A stretch of 64,000 nucleotides of DNA from Dyella_B humi (GTDB lineage: Bacteria; Pseudomonadota; Gammaproteobacteria; Xanthomonadales; Rhodanobacteraceae), in the NCBI RefSeq assembly GCF_044904605.1, contig NZ_JADIKI010000021.1, positions 744,001 to 808,000 on the forward strand, read 5' to 3'. Position numbers and translations under genes: made by a program. This document shows, piece after piece, positions 50,312 to 58,169 of this stretch (position 1 is its first letter; every line of letters starts with the position of its first letter). The notes beneath the pieces are model-generated. The model was not told the DNA's origin. It saw only the letters and a list, made by a program, of their open reading frames with translations, and made no database searches.

Positions 50312-51767
50312 GACGTTTCTCTTTCAGAAACCACACCAGGGGAATGCGCGCGTGACGCCACTGGCCATCGCCGCCTCTCCAGCTCACTGCTTCCTGTTCG
50401 CCGCTTGCGATCACGCCATGGCGCGTAGCCAGCGAGAGATAACCCACCACGCTGCCCAGCCCTTGTTCGGCCGGCTTGCGGTCAAGCACCTGACTGATGG
50501 AAAGCTGATCGTGTCCGGCAAGCAGTTCATGCAGATCGCGCCGCAGGCTGCGGAAATCGATTTCCGACTGCGCCACCAGCTCACTCACGCTGCCCAACGA
50601 AATCGCCGCGCCTTCGCTGCGCAGGATGCTGCCGTCCACTTGGGCATTGCGCGGATCGTGCAGACGCCATTGTGAAAGCGAGCGCAAACGACTGGTGGTG
50701 AGTTGCAGCGTGTACGGCGTGCGCTGGCGCACGCTGACCGAATCGCGCAATTGCAGCGCCTCGGCCTGCGCCTGCTTTAGCAACTGATTCAAACGGCGCT
50801 GTTCCAGATAGCCGCGGCTTTGGACGAAACCGCGCAAGCTGCGCGCGAAGTGCTGCAATACATCGTGCACGTGGCCGCCGCGTTCCAGCATCACGCCCGT
50901 GAGACCGCGCAGGAACTGCCTCTCGTGGCGCTGCAGCTTTTTTGCGAAACCACGCGATAGCACATTCTCCAGTGCGACATCCAACTGCGCACTTTGCTCC
51001 ACGTCGTTGAGCAGGCTCCAGAACGCTTTGAAGCTGCGGCCGGCCTCGCTCTCGGCGATCACGTCGACGCCTTCGAACAGGCGATCGAGCACGTCGCCGC
51101 GCTCGCCTTCGTCGTCGATGATGCGCTCGCGGAATTCGCGATTTAGATGTTCGAAGTCGTCGCGTACGCGGCGGAAGTCCTCGGCCAATTCGTCGGCAAG
51201 CTGGATGACTTCGCGTGCGCGCTCCAATGCGCGCTTGCCGTCCAGCGCGGCCACTTTGCCAATGCTGACGCGCGCGATCTCGGCATCCAGGCGATCGCGT
51301 TCGGCATACAACGCCTGTAGGCGCGTAGTGGGGTCGGTTTCGGTCTGCTCGGCCAAGCGCACCAGTTGCTCGATCACTAGCGACAGGCGGCTTTCGGTGG
51401 CGGCACTGCGTGGTGTATCCAGCGTGCTGACGAAGCGAAGCGCCTGCGCAGTTTGCGCGGAAAGTTCGTATTCCTCTTCGCTGGCGCCTTCGGGAAGGCG
51501 GCGCTCCAGAAAGCCTTTTGCCAACCAATCGGCAACATACGCCTGCGCGGTGCGCGGCAACTCGCGCGGCAGATCGGAAGCGTTGATGGTGTCGAGATGG
51601 TGCTGTAGGCGCTCGAACAGAATGGATGCGCTCAGCTTGCGCTCAACGTCCATCAGTAGGGTTTGCAGCAGGCCGATGATTTCCGGCGCGTGATCGGCGG
51701 CGAGCAGACGCCAGAGCGGTTCTTCGCGCAGGCGCCGATAGGTGGCGATGCGGGCTTGCAGCTTCAT
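50298..51767 (-). CDS. jetA: Wadjet kleisin-like subunit JetA (DUF3375)
   Basis: A MukF-like kleisin of 489 residues starting MKLQARIATYRRLREEPLWRLLAADHAPEIIGLLQTLL, the DUF3375 N-terminus. A helical middle (about 160-330) links winged-helix ends; the last 120 residues contain ISQVLDRKPAEQGLGSVVGYLSLATRHGVI. DUF3375 marks a type I Wadjet rather than a bare Mks condensin. It is the first jet gene, 212 bases downstream of obgE on the same strand, with an inverted repeat unit in the gap that may separate transcription. Confidence 0.9.
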   Translation of the reverse strand: MKLQARIATYRRLREEPLWRLLAADHAPEIIGLLQTLLMDVERKLSASILFERLQHHLDTINASDLPRELPRTAQAYVADWLAKGFLERRLPEGASEEEYELSAQTAQALRFVSTLDTPRSAATESRLSLVIEQLVRLAEQTETDPTTRLQALYAERDRLDAEIARVSIGKVAALDGKRALERAREVIQLADELAEDFRRVRDDFEHLNREFRERIIDDEGERGDVLDRLFEGVDVIAESEAGRSFKAFWSLLNDVEQSAQLDVALENVLSRGFAKKLQRHERQFLRGLTGVMLERGGHVHDVLQHFARSLRGFVQSRGYLEQRRLNQLLKQAQAEALQLRDSVSVRQRTPYTLQLTTSRLRSLSQWRLHDPRNAQVDGSILRSEGAAISLGSVSELVAQSEIDFRSLRRDLHELLAGHDQLSISQVLDRKPAEQGLGSVVGYLSLATRHGVIASGEQEAVSWRGGDGQWRHARIPLVWFLKEKRHEFA

Positions 51768-51780
51768 GCTGGTTTCAACT

Positions 51781-51960
51781 CCCTCTTCCCCATCCTCATT
51801 TCTATTTGGGGGAGAGGGTTGGGGTGAGGGGTGGGGCTTGCCGTAAAGCAAATCATTGCGTTGTGTGGTTGCTGCTTTTCCAAGAGCTGTATTTATAACC
51901 TCTATCGCAAGATTGTCCCCTCACCCTCTCCCCCATCCTTAATGAAAGATGGGGGAGAAG
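51781..51960. repeat. Second inverted pair of CCTCTCCCC/GGGGTGAGGGG repeats, between obgE and jetA
   Basis: The right-hand unit at 51917-51960 begins CCCCTCACCCTCTCCCCC and the left-hand unit at 51781-51831 ends GAGAGGGTTGGGGTGAGGGG. They face each other across about 85 bases, as in the unit at 37862-37994. Each unit also has an internal hairpin. Confidence 0.8.
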
Positions 51961-51979
51961 GAACTGGTGTAAGGCTAGG

Positions 51980-53050
51980 TCACGTCTCCCCGCGCAACCG
52001 CACGTCACCAGGCAACATATCGGTGCGCCCTTCGCGCGCCTCGTGCTGCGCTTCGAAGAAACGCTGCACTTGCTGGCACACAGTCATGGTGTTTTCGCGC
52101 GCGATGGCCGACACCACGAACCACGGCTGCGTCCAGCCCAGACGCTTGACGATGTCTTCGGCTACTGCTTGGCGTTCGTCCACTGGCAGCACGTCGGCCT
52201 TGTTGAGCACCAGCCAGCGTTGGCGGTGCAGCAGTTCGGAGTCGAACTTTTCCAGTTCATGCTCGATGGCGTGCACTTGTTCGACCACGTCGGAGCCGTC
52301 GATCGGCGCAATGTCCACGATCTGCAGCAATAGGCGTGTGCGTGCCACGTGGCGCAGGAACTGGATCCCTAAGCCCGCGCCTTCCGCAGCGCCTTCGATC
52401 AGGCCGGGGATGTCGGCGATCACAAAACTCTGATCGGTGCCGAGGCTGACCACGCCCAGGTTCGGATGCAGGGTAGTAAACGGATAATCAGCCACGCGCG
52501 GCGTAGCGGCGGAGACGGCGCGGATGAACGTGGATTTGCCCGCATTCGGGAAGCCGAGCAGGCCCACGTCTGCGAGCAGCTTCAGCTCCAGCTTCAGCTC
52601 GCGCACTTCGCCCGGCGTACCCGGCGTGGATTTGCGCGGCGCGCGGTTCACCGAGCTTTTGAAGTGGATATTGCCTAGGCCGCCTTTGCCGCCCTGCGCC
52701 ACCAGCAGGCGCTGGCCGTGCGCGGTGAGGTCGCCGATGATTTCGTCGGTGTCGAGGTTAGTGACGACGGTGCCGACCGGCACACGGATTGTCGTGTCGT
52801 CGCCGCCCTTGCCGTACATGTCGCTGCCCATGCCATTCTGGCCGCGCTGCGCCTTGAAGCTGCGCTGGTGGCGGAAATCGATCAGCGTGTTCAGGCCCTC
52901 GTCGGCGATCAGCCAGACCGAGCCGCCCAAACCACCGTCGCCACCGTCCGGACCGCCGAACGGAATGAATTTTTCGCGACGGAAGCTGATGCAGCCGTTG
53001 CCACCGTCTCCGGCGTGGACTTTGATGATCGCTTCGTCGACGAATTTCAT
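51980..53050 (-). CDS. obgE: GTPase Obg/CgtA
   Basis: A ribosome-assembly GTPase of 356 residues. The glycine-rich Obg fold (AGDGGNGCISFRREKFIPFGGPDGGDGGLGGSV) occupies residues 1-158. The G domain has GFPNAGKST near 166, DIPGLIEGA near 213 and NKAD near 283. The C-terminal tail is short and charged. The rplU-rpmA-obgE order is the universal bacterial arrangement, but a terminator and a repeat separate obgE from rpmA here. Confidence 0.97.
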   Translation of the reverse strand: MKFVDEAIIKVHAGDGGNGCISFRREKFIPFGGPDGGDGGLGGSVWLIADEGLNTLIDFRHQRSFKAQRGQNGMGSDMYGKGGDDTTIRVPVGTVVTNLDTDEIIGDLTAHGQRLLVAQGGKGGLGNIHFKSSVNRAPRKSTPGTPGEVRELKLELKLLADVGLLGFPNAGKSTFIRAVSAATPRVADYPFTTLHPNLGVVSLGTDQSFVIADIPGLIEGAAEGAGLGIQFLRHVARTRLLLQIVDIAPIDGSDVVEQVHAIEHELEKFDSELLHRQRWLVLNKADVLPVDERQAVAEDIVKRLGWTQPWFVVSAIARENTMTVCQQVQRFFEAQHEAREGRTDMLPGDVRLRGET

Positions 53051-53096
53051 GGGATTGGATGCCGGGATTCGGAAGTCGGAAATCGTACCCCCATGG

Positions 53097-53126
53097 CCGT
53101 TATTTCCGCTTTCGCGGGAATGGCGG
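53097..53126. repeat. CATTCCCGC-type palindromic repeat upstream of obgE
   Basis: An imperfect copy (ATTTCCGC-TTTC-GCGGGAAT core) of the family seen at 4674-4755, in the rpmA-obgE gap. Confidence 0.75.
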
Positions 53127-53172
53127 CCATGAGCCGGGAATCAGCTTTTGATGATTGACGATTCCCGCTAAT

Positions 53173-53203
53173 AAAACAAAAGCCCCGCCGGAGCGGGGCC
53201 TTC
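53173..53203 (-). terminator. Intrinsic terminator of rplU-rpmA
   Basis: On the minus strand a GC-rich stem (GGCCCCGC paired with GCGGGGCT) is followed by TTTTGTTTTAT. It lies 20 bases after rpmA. Confidence 0.9.
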
Positions 53204-53223
53204 GTGCTTACGTCAAAACGGGC

Positions 53224-53481
53224 TTAGCCCTTGATGACGTTGACGTACCTGCGATTGTTCTCGCCGCGCACCTTGAACTCGACCTTGCCGTCGATCAGCG
53301 CAAACAGCGTGTGGTCACGGCCCAGGCCCACGCCGGTACCGGGATGGAACTGGGTGCCGCGCTGGCGAACGATGATGTTGCCGGCCTCGATGGCCTGGCC
53401 GCCATAGATTTTCACGCCAAGGTATTTCGGGTTCGAATCGCGACCGTTGCGGGATGAACCTACGCCTTTTTTATGTGCCAT
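53224..53481 (-). CDS. rpmA: 50S ribosomal protein L27
   Basis: 85 residues. MAHKKGVGSSRNGRDSNPKYLGVK is the standard N-terminus that reaches the peptidyl-transferase centre; there is no Firmicutes-type prepeptide. It follows rplU by 24 bases. Confidence 0.98.
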   Translation of the reverse strand: MAHKKGVGSSRNGRDSNPKYLGVKIYGGQAIEAGNIIVRQRGTQFHPGTGVGLGRDHTLFALIDGKVEFKVRGENNRRYVNVIKG

Positions 53482-53505
53482 GACTGATTACTCCAGATTG
53501 GCGGA

Positions 53506-53820
53506 TCAGGCGTTGATGCCCGTGATCTCGACTTCGGTGAAATGCTGACGATGTCCCTGCTGCTTCTTATGGTGCTTGCGGCGGCGGAACTTGATGATGC
53601 GGACCTTATCGGCGCGGCCATGCTTGCGCACGGTGGCGGAAACGCTGGCGCCGTCTACGGTCGGGGCGCCGACGGTGATGGTTTCACCGGAACCGACCAG
53701 CAGCACCTGGTCGAACTTCACGCTGGCGCCTTCTTCGGCGTTCAAGAGTTCCACGCGCAGGACATCGCCCTGCTGAACGCGGTACTGCTTGCCGCCGGTC
53801 TTGATGACTGCATAACTCAT
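53506..53820 (-). CDS. rplU: 50S ribosomal protein L21
   Basis: 104 residues with the L21 hallmarks: MSYAVIKTGGKQYRVQQGD at the N-terminus and KFRRRKHHKKQQGHRQHFTEV near residue 78. First gene of the rplU-rpmA pair; its promoter should lie in 53821-53939. Confidence 0.98.
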   Translation of the reverse strand: MSYAVIKTGGKQYRVQQGDVLRVELLNAEEGASVKFDQVLLVGSGETITVGAPTVDGASVSATVRKHGRADKVRIIKFRRRKHHKKQQGHRQHFTEVEITGINA

Positions 53821-53939
53821 GGGAATGGCCCTTCTGTCGTTATTCTCTTGGGTTCGCTGCCACCCTTGCGGGCGTAGCGAACTGCGGATTTTAGCGATAG
53901 AGCACCCCGCTGGTCAATCACTGACCACCCACCACCGCC

Positions 53940-54425
53940 CTACTGCCCTTGGGCGCCGCCGGTACCCGGGCAGCGGCCCTGGCCGTCCAGTTTTCCTTGC
54001 TTCTGCAGGTCCGCGAACATGTCGGAGGTGCGTTGGCGACCCCATTGCTGGCCGCTCTGGGCAGCCTCGGCCATGGTGGCCGGCATCTGGGCGACCAGCT
54101 TCTGGCCTAGCGGGGATTTGTAGAACTTGATCAGCCCTTCCACCTCGTCGGACGAGAAATGGTGCTGATAGGCCGGGATCATGGCGGTGAGCAGCTCTTC
54201 CTGGCCGCTCTTGTCGATGTAGTTCTGCCAGTAGGTGGCCGGCACGCAGGGGAGCTGTTGGCTCATCATCGACGCCATCTGGTTGTTCATCACGGTGAAC
54301 TGGCCGGGGACGTTCATGACCTGCATCAGTTCCCGCACCAGCGCCTCAGACGGCTGGGCCGCCCAAGCGGAGCCGGCCGCCAGCGCTGCGCACAACCCCA
54401 TGCCGATCACCCATTTACCAGCCAT
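53940..54425 (-). CDS. DUF2059 domain periplasmic protein
   Basis: 161 residues with a clear signal peptide (MAGKWVIGMGLCAALAAGSAWA, cut before QPSE). The C-terminal DUF2059 helix pair is IPAYQHHFSSDEVEGLIKFYKSPLGQKLVAQMPATMAEA, about residues 83-121. These proteins are common in Gram-negative periplasms and have no established function. The two cysteines (Cys60 in LPCVP and the one near the C-terminus) could form a disulfide. It diverges from uvrA. Confidence 0.85.
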   Translation of the reverse strand: MAGKWVIGMGLCAALAAGSAWAAQPSEALVRELMQVMNVPGQFTVMNNQMASMMSQQLPCVPATYWQNYIDKSGQEELLTAMIPAYQHHFSSDEVEGLIKFYKSPLGQKLVAQMPATMAEAAQSGQQWGRQRTSDMFADLQKQGKLDGQGRCPGTGGAQGQ

Positions 54426-54513
54426 ATGTCACCCCGTCACGTCAGGAATCCGCTACCCAAGCCGGCGAGCATAGTCGGGTGCCAAGCGGCTGCCTAGTCG
54501 GCCGACGAATCGG

Positions 54514-54539
54514 CCTGCTGACACCATGCTGTCAGCAGG
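54514..54539. promoter_or_regulatory. Perfect inverted repeat between DUF2059 gene and uvrA
   Basis: Arms CCTGCTGACA and TGTCAGCAGG (10 bp, exact) flank 6 bases. It lies 73 bases before the uvrA start in a divergent promoter region and could be an operator for either gene. It does not match the CTGT-N8-ACAG SOS box. Confidence 0.6.
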
Positions 54540-54611
54540 TTTATGAACTCGCCATGGGGTCTTGATACGGCCAGTTGTTATAGTGCGAGGTCCCCCAAAT
54601 AGTCAGGCGTG

Positions 54612-57503
54612 ATGGACACCATACGCATCCGCGGCGCGCGCACGCACAACCTCAAGAACATCGACCTGGACCTGCCCCGCGACCGGCTGATCGTGATCAC
54701 CGGTCTGTCCGGTTCGGGCAAGTCTTCGCTGGCGTTCGACACCATCTATGCCGAGGGTCAGCGGCGCTATGTCGAGTCGCTCTCGGCCTATGCGCGGCAG
54801 TTCCTGTCGATGATGGAAAAGCCGGATGTGGACCATATCGAGGGCCTGTCGCCGGCGATCTCGATCGAGCAGAAATCCACCTCGCACAACCCGCGCTCGA
54901 CCGTGGGCACCATCACCGAGGTCTACGACTACCTGCGCCTGCTTTACGCCCGCGTCGGCACACCGCGCTGCCCGGATCACGGCATTCCGCTGGAAGCGCA
55001 AACGGTGAGCCAGATGGTGGACACCACCCTGGCGATGAACCCGGAAAAGCGCTTCATGTTGCTGGCGCCGGTGATCCGCGAGCGCAAAGGCGAGCACGTG
55101 CAAGTGTTCGAACAGTTGCGCGCGCAAGGCTTCGTGCGCGCCCGCGTGGACGGCGCCGTGTACGACCTGGACGCCGTACCACCGCTCACCCTGCGCCAGA
55201 AGCACACCATCGAAGCGGTGATCGACCGCTTCCGCCCACGCGATGACATCAAGCAACGCCTGGCCGAATCCTTCGAGACCGCACTGCGCCTGGGCGACGG
55301 CCTGGCGATCGTGGTGGACATGGACGATCCGAAAGCGAGCGAGCAGTTGTATTCCTCGCGCTACTCCTGCCCGGTGTGCGACTACTCGCTGCCGGAACTG
55401 GAACCGCGCCTGTTCTCCTTCAACTCGCCGGTGGGCGCCTGCCCCAGTTGCGATGGCCTTGGCGTCACGCAAGTGTTTTCGCCCGATCGCGTGGTCGGTC
55501 ATCCGGAACTATCGCTGGCGGGCGGCGCAGTACGCGGCTGGGATCGCCGCAACGCACATTACTTCCAGCTGATCATGTCGCTGGCCAAGCACTACAGTTT
55601 CGACGTGGATACGCCGTGGCAGAAGCTGACCAAGACGGTGCAGCAGGCCATTCTGTACGGTAGCGGCAAGGAGAAGATCCAGTTCCGCTACCTCACTGAG
55701 CGCGGCGGCAAGGTGACGCGTGAACATGCGTTCGAAGGCATCCTGCCGAACCTGGAACGCCGCTACAAGGAAACTGAATCGTCCGCAGTGCGCGAAGAGC
55801 TGGCGAAGTACATCAGCGATCATCCCTGCCCCGACTGCGGCGGCCAGCGTTTGAACCGTTCGGCACGCAACGTGTTCGTTGCCGATCAAGCGCTGCCTGT
55901 GCTTACCGCGCGCTCCATCGACGATGCGCTCGCCTTCTTCGAAACGCTCAAGCTCACCGGCTGGCGCGGTGAGATCGCGGTGAAGATCGTCAAGGAAATC
56001 CGTGAGCGCCTGAGCTTCCTCAACGACGTCGGCCTGAACTACCTCACGCTCGATCGCCAAGCCGACACGCTGTCCGGTGGCGAAGCGCAGCGCATTCGTC
56101 TTGCCTCGCAGATCGGCGCCGGTCTCGTCGGCGTGATGTACGTGCTGGACGAACCCTCCATCGGCCTCCACCAGCGCGACAACGAACGCCTGCTTGGTAC
56201 ACTCACGCGGCTGCGCGATCTGGGTAACACCGTGATCGTGGTGGAACACGACGAAGATGCGATTCGCGCCGCCGACCATGTGCTGGATATCGGCCCCGGC
56301 GCAGGCGTGCACGGCGGCGAAATCGTCGCGCAAGGCACCCTGAAAGACATTCTCGCTTCGCCGCGTTCGGTCACCGGCCAATACCTTTCCGGCAAACGCG
56401 AAATCAAAATACCCGAGGAACGCCGCGAACAGCTCGACAAGGATTCGTGGCTGCATCTGCGTGGCGCCAGCGGCAACAACTTGAAGAACGTGGATCTGGC
56501 GATTCCGGCCGGCTTGTTCACCTGCGTCACGGGCGTCTCCGGCTCCGGCAAATCCACGCTGATCAACGACACGCTGTTCGCCCTTGCCGCGGCCGAATTG
56601 AACGGCTCCAGCGTCCAGCCCGCCACCTACAAGTCAGTGGAAAACCTGGAACTGTTCGACAAAGTGGTGGATATCGATCAATCACCGATCGGCCGCACGC
56701 CGCGCTCCAATCCGGCCACCTACACCGGCCTGTTCACACCACTGCGCGAACTGTTCGCGCAGGTGCCGGAATCGCGCTCCCGCGGCTACACGCCGGGACG
56801 CTTCAGTTTCAACGTGCGCGGCGGCCGCTGCGAAGCCTGCGAAGGCGACGGCATGATCAAGGTAGAAATGCACTTCCTGCCGGATGTGTACGTACCTTGC
56901 GACGTCTGTCACGGCAAGCGCTACAACCGCGAAACGCTGGAAATTCTCTACAAGGGCCACACCATCGCTGACGTGCTCGACATGACGGTGGAAGATGCCG
57001 CCAAGCTGTTCGAGAACGTGCCGGTCATCGCGCGCAAACTCGACACGCTGCGCGCGGTGGGCCTGGATTACATCAAGCTCGGTCAGAGCGCGACCACGCT
57101 GTCCGGCGGCGAAGCGCAGCGCGTGAAGCTGTCGAAGGAATTGTCCAAGCGCGACACCGGGCGCACGTTGTACATCCTCGACGAGCCCACCACCGGTCTA
57201 CACTTCCACGATATCGAGCAACTGCTCGACGTGCTGCATCAACTCGTCGAGCAGGGCAACACCGTGGTGGTGATCGAACATAACCTCGACGTGATCAAGA
57301 CCGCCGACTGGATCGTCGATCTGGGCCCCGAAGGCGGCGCAGGCGGCGGACGCATTCTCACCGCCGGCACGCCGGAAATCGTCGCGGCCACGCCGGGCTC
57401 GCATACCGGCCGCTTCCTCGCCTCGCACCTCAAGCCGGTGAAGGCTATACGCGCCAAAGCCGACAATGGCAATGCCAAACCCAAACGCAAAGTGGCTTCA
57501 TGA
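54612..57503 (+). CDS. uvrA: Excinuclease ABC subunit A
   Basis: The damage-recognition ATPase of nucleotide excision repair, 963 residues. Walker A motifs are TGLSGSGKSSLAFDT near 31 and TGVSGSGKSTLINDT near 640; ABC signatures LSGGEAQRI and LSGGEAQRVKL are near 488 and 835. Zinc sites are CPVCDYS...CPSC (near 253-280) and CEACEGDG...CDVC (near 740-765). ATG at 54612 gives the standard MDTIRIRGARTHNL start. Its stop overlaps the next gene as ATGA. Confidence 0.98.
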   Translation: MDTIRIRGARTHNLKNIDLDLPRDRLIVITGLSGSGKSSLAFDTIYAEGQRRYVESLSAYARQFLSMMEKPDVDHIEGLSPAISIEQKSTSHNPRSTVGTITEVYDYLRLLYARVGTPRCPDHGIPLEAQTVSQMVDTTLAMNPEKRFMLLAPVIRERKGEHVQVFEQLRAQGFVRARVDGAVYDLDAVPPLTLRQKHTIEAVIDRFRPRDDIKQRLAESFETALRLGDGLAIVVDMDDPKASEQLYSSRYSCPVCDYSLPELEPRLFSFNSPVGACPSCDGLGVTQVFSPDRVVGHPELSLAGGAVRGWDRRNAHYFQLIMSLAKHYSFDVDTPWQKLTKTVQQAILYGSGKEKIQFRYLTERGGKVTREHAFEGILPNLERRYKETESSAVREELAKYISDHPCPDCGGQRLNRSARNVFVADQALPVLTARSIDDALAFFETLKLTGWRGEIAVKIVKEIRERLSFLNDVGLNYLTLDRQADTLSGGEAQRIRLASQIGAGLVGVMYVLDEPSIGLHQRDNERLLGTLTRLRDLGNTVIVVEHDEDAIRAADHVLDIGPGAGVHGGEIVAQGTLKDILASPRSVTGQYLSGKREIKIPEERREQLDKDSWLHLRGASGNNLKNVDLAIPAGLFTCVTGVSGSGKSTLINDTLFALAAAELNGSSVQPATYKSVENLELFDKVVDIDQSPIGRTPRSNPATYTGLFTPLRELFAQVPESRSRGYTPGRFSFNVRGGRCEACEGDGMIKVEMHFLPDVYVPCDVCHGKRYNRETLEILYKGHTIADVLDMTVEDAAKLFENVPVIARKLDTLRAVGLDYIKLGQSATTLSGGEAQRVKLSKELSKRDTGRTLYILDEPTTGLHFHDIEQLLDVLHQLVEQGNTVVVIEHNLDVIKTADWIVDLGPEGGAGGGRILTAGTPEIVAATPGSHTGRFLASHLKPVKAIRAKADNGNAKPKRKVAS

Positions 57504-57931
57504 CTACTGCAACCGACTCCTCTTCCGCATCAGTCCCGGTGTTGTACACGGCGGCGATCAGCGTGCGCTGGCGCGATCTGGACGCGTTCAATCACGTCAA
57601 CAACTCCACCTATCTCACCTATCTGGAAGAGGCGCGCGTGCAATGGCTGCAGCACCTGCCGGGTTCGTGGTCGGACGAACATGCCGTGCCGGTGATGGCG
57701 GCCAGCGAACTCCATTACCGGCGCCCCATCGAGTGGCCTGGGCAAGTGCACGTGGAACTGTTTTGCACGCGGCTCGGCAACAGCTCCATGACAGTGGGCC
57801 ACCGCATCGTAGATGCGACCGACAACAGCAAGCTTTATTGCGATGGCAACGTGGTGATGGTGTGGATGGATCCGGCTACCGGCAAGTCCGTGCCGCTACC
57901 GCAGACATTGAGAAACGCCGTAGTATCGTGA
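57500..57931 (+). CDS. Hotdog-fold acyl-CoA thioesterase (YbgC/FadM type)
   Basis: 143 residues. The 4HBT motif is VRWRDLDAFNHVNNSTYLTYLEEARVQWLQ near residue 22, with the catalytic Asp in RDLDAFNHVNN. A short Ser/Thr-rich N-terminus precedes it. It hydrolyses acyl-CoA or acyl-ACP thioesters; the substrate is not evident. It overlaps uvrA by 4 bases, so it is co-expressed with the repair gene, a link with no obvious functional reason. Confidence 0.88.
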   Translation: MTTATDSSSASVPVLYTAAISVRWRDLDAFNHVNNSTYLTYLEEARVQWLQHLPGSWSDEHAVPVMAASELHYRRPIEWPGQVHVELFCTRLGNSSMTVGHRIVDATDNSKLYCDGNVVMVWMDPATGKSVPLPQTLRNAVVS

Positions 57932-58169
57932 CCGCCGACGCTCAGCGTCCGAAGACGACTACCCACATCGCCGCATAATGGCAATAACAAAGAAATGTAA
58001 ATGCGCGTAGGGGAAGCCCCCTCCAAGACGCGCGTCAAATAGTCCGCGCTTGTCAATTTAGGACTAGGACTACTACTAACCCGGTGCCAATCGGCCCGGG
58101 CCGACTGATCGCCAGACACCCGATTCTTACTATTTCCTCATCCCCTACCAAGCAGATGAGGAGCACGCC
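57932..58169 (+). promoter_or_regulatory. Structured leader upstream of the trimeric autotransporter gene
   Basis: No gene is seen. Several inverted repeats are packed together. GCGCGT/ACGCGC (58003-58033) encloses an AGGGG-AAG-CCCC hairpin. TAGTCC (58040) pairs with a doubled GGACTA (58061-58072). TCGGCCCGGGCCGA (58091-58104) is a perfect palindrome. CCTCATC (58136-58142) pairs with GATGAGG (58155-58161), covering part of the GAGGAG ribosome-binding site. Confidence 0.6.

Noticed and set aside
54514..54584. SOS (LexA) box for uvrA
   Set aside because: No CTGT-N8-ACAG match is present; the inverted repeat there has the opposite half-site order.
57932..58169. Known riboswitch upstream of the adhesin
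   Set aside because: Several hairpins are visible, but none matches a conserved riboswitch core that I recognise, so it is described only as a structured leader.
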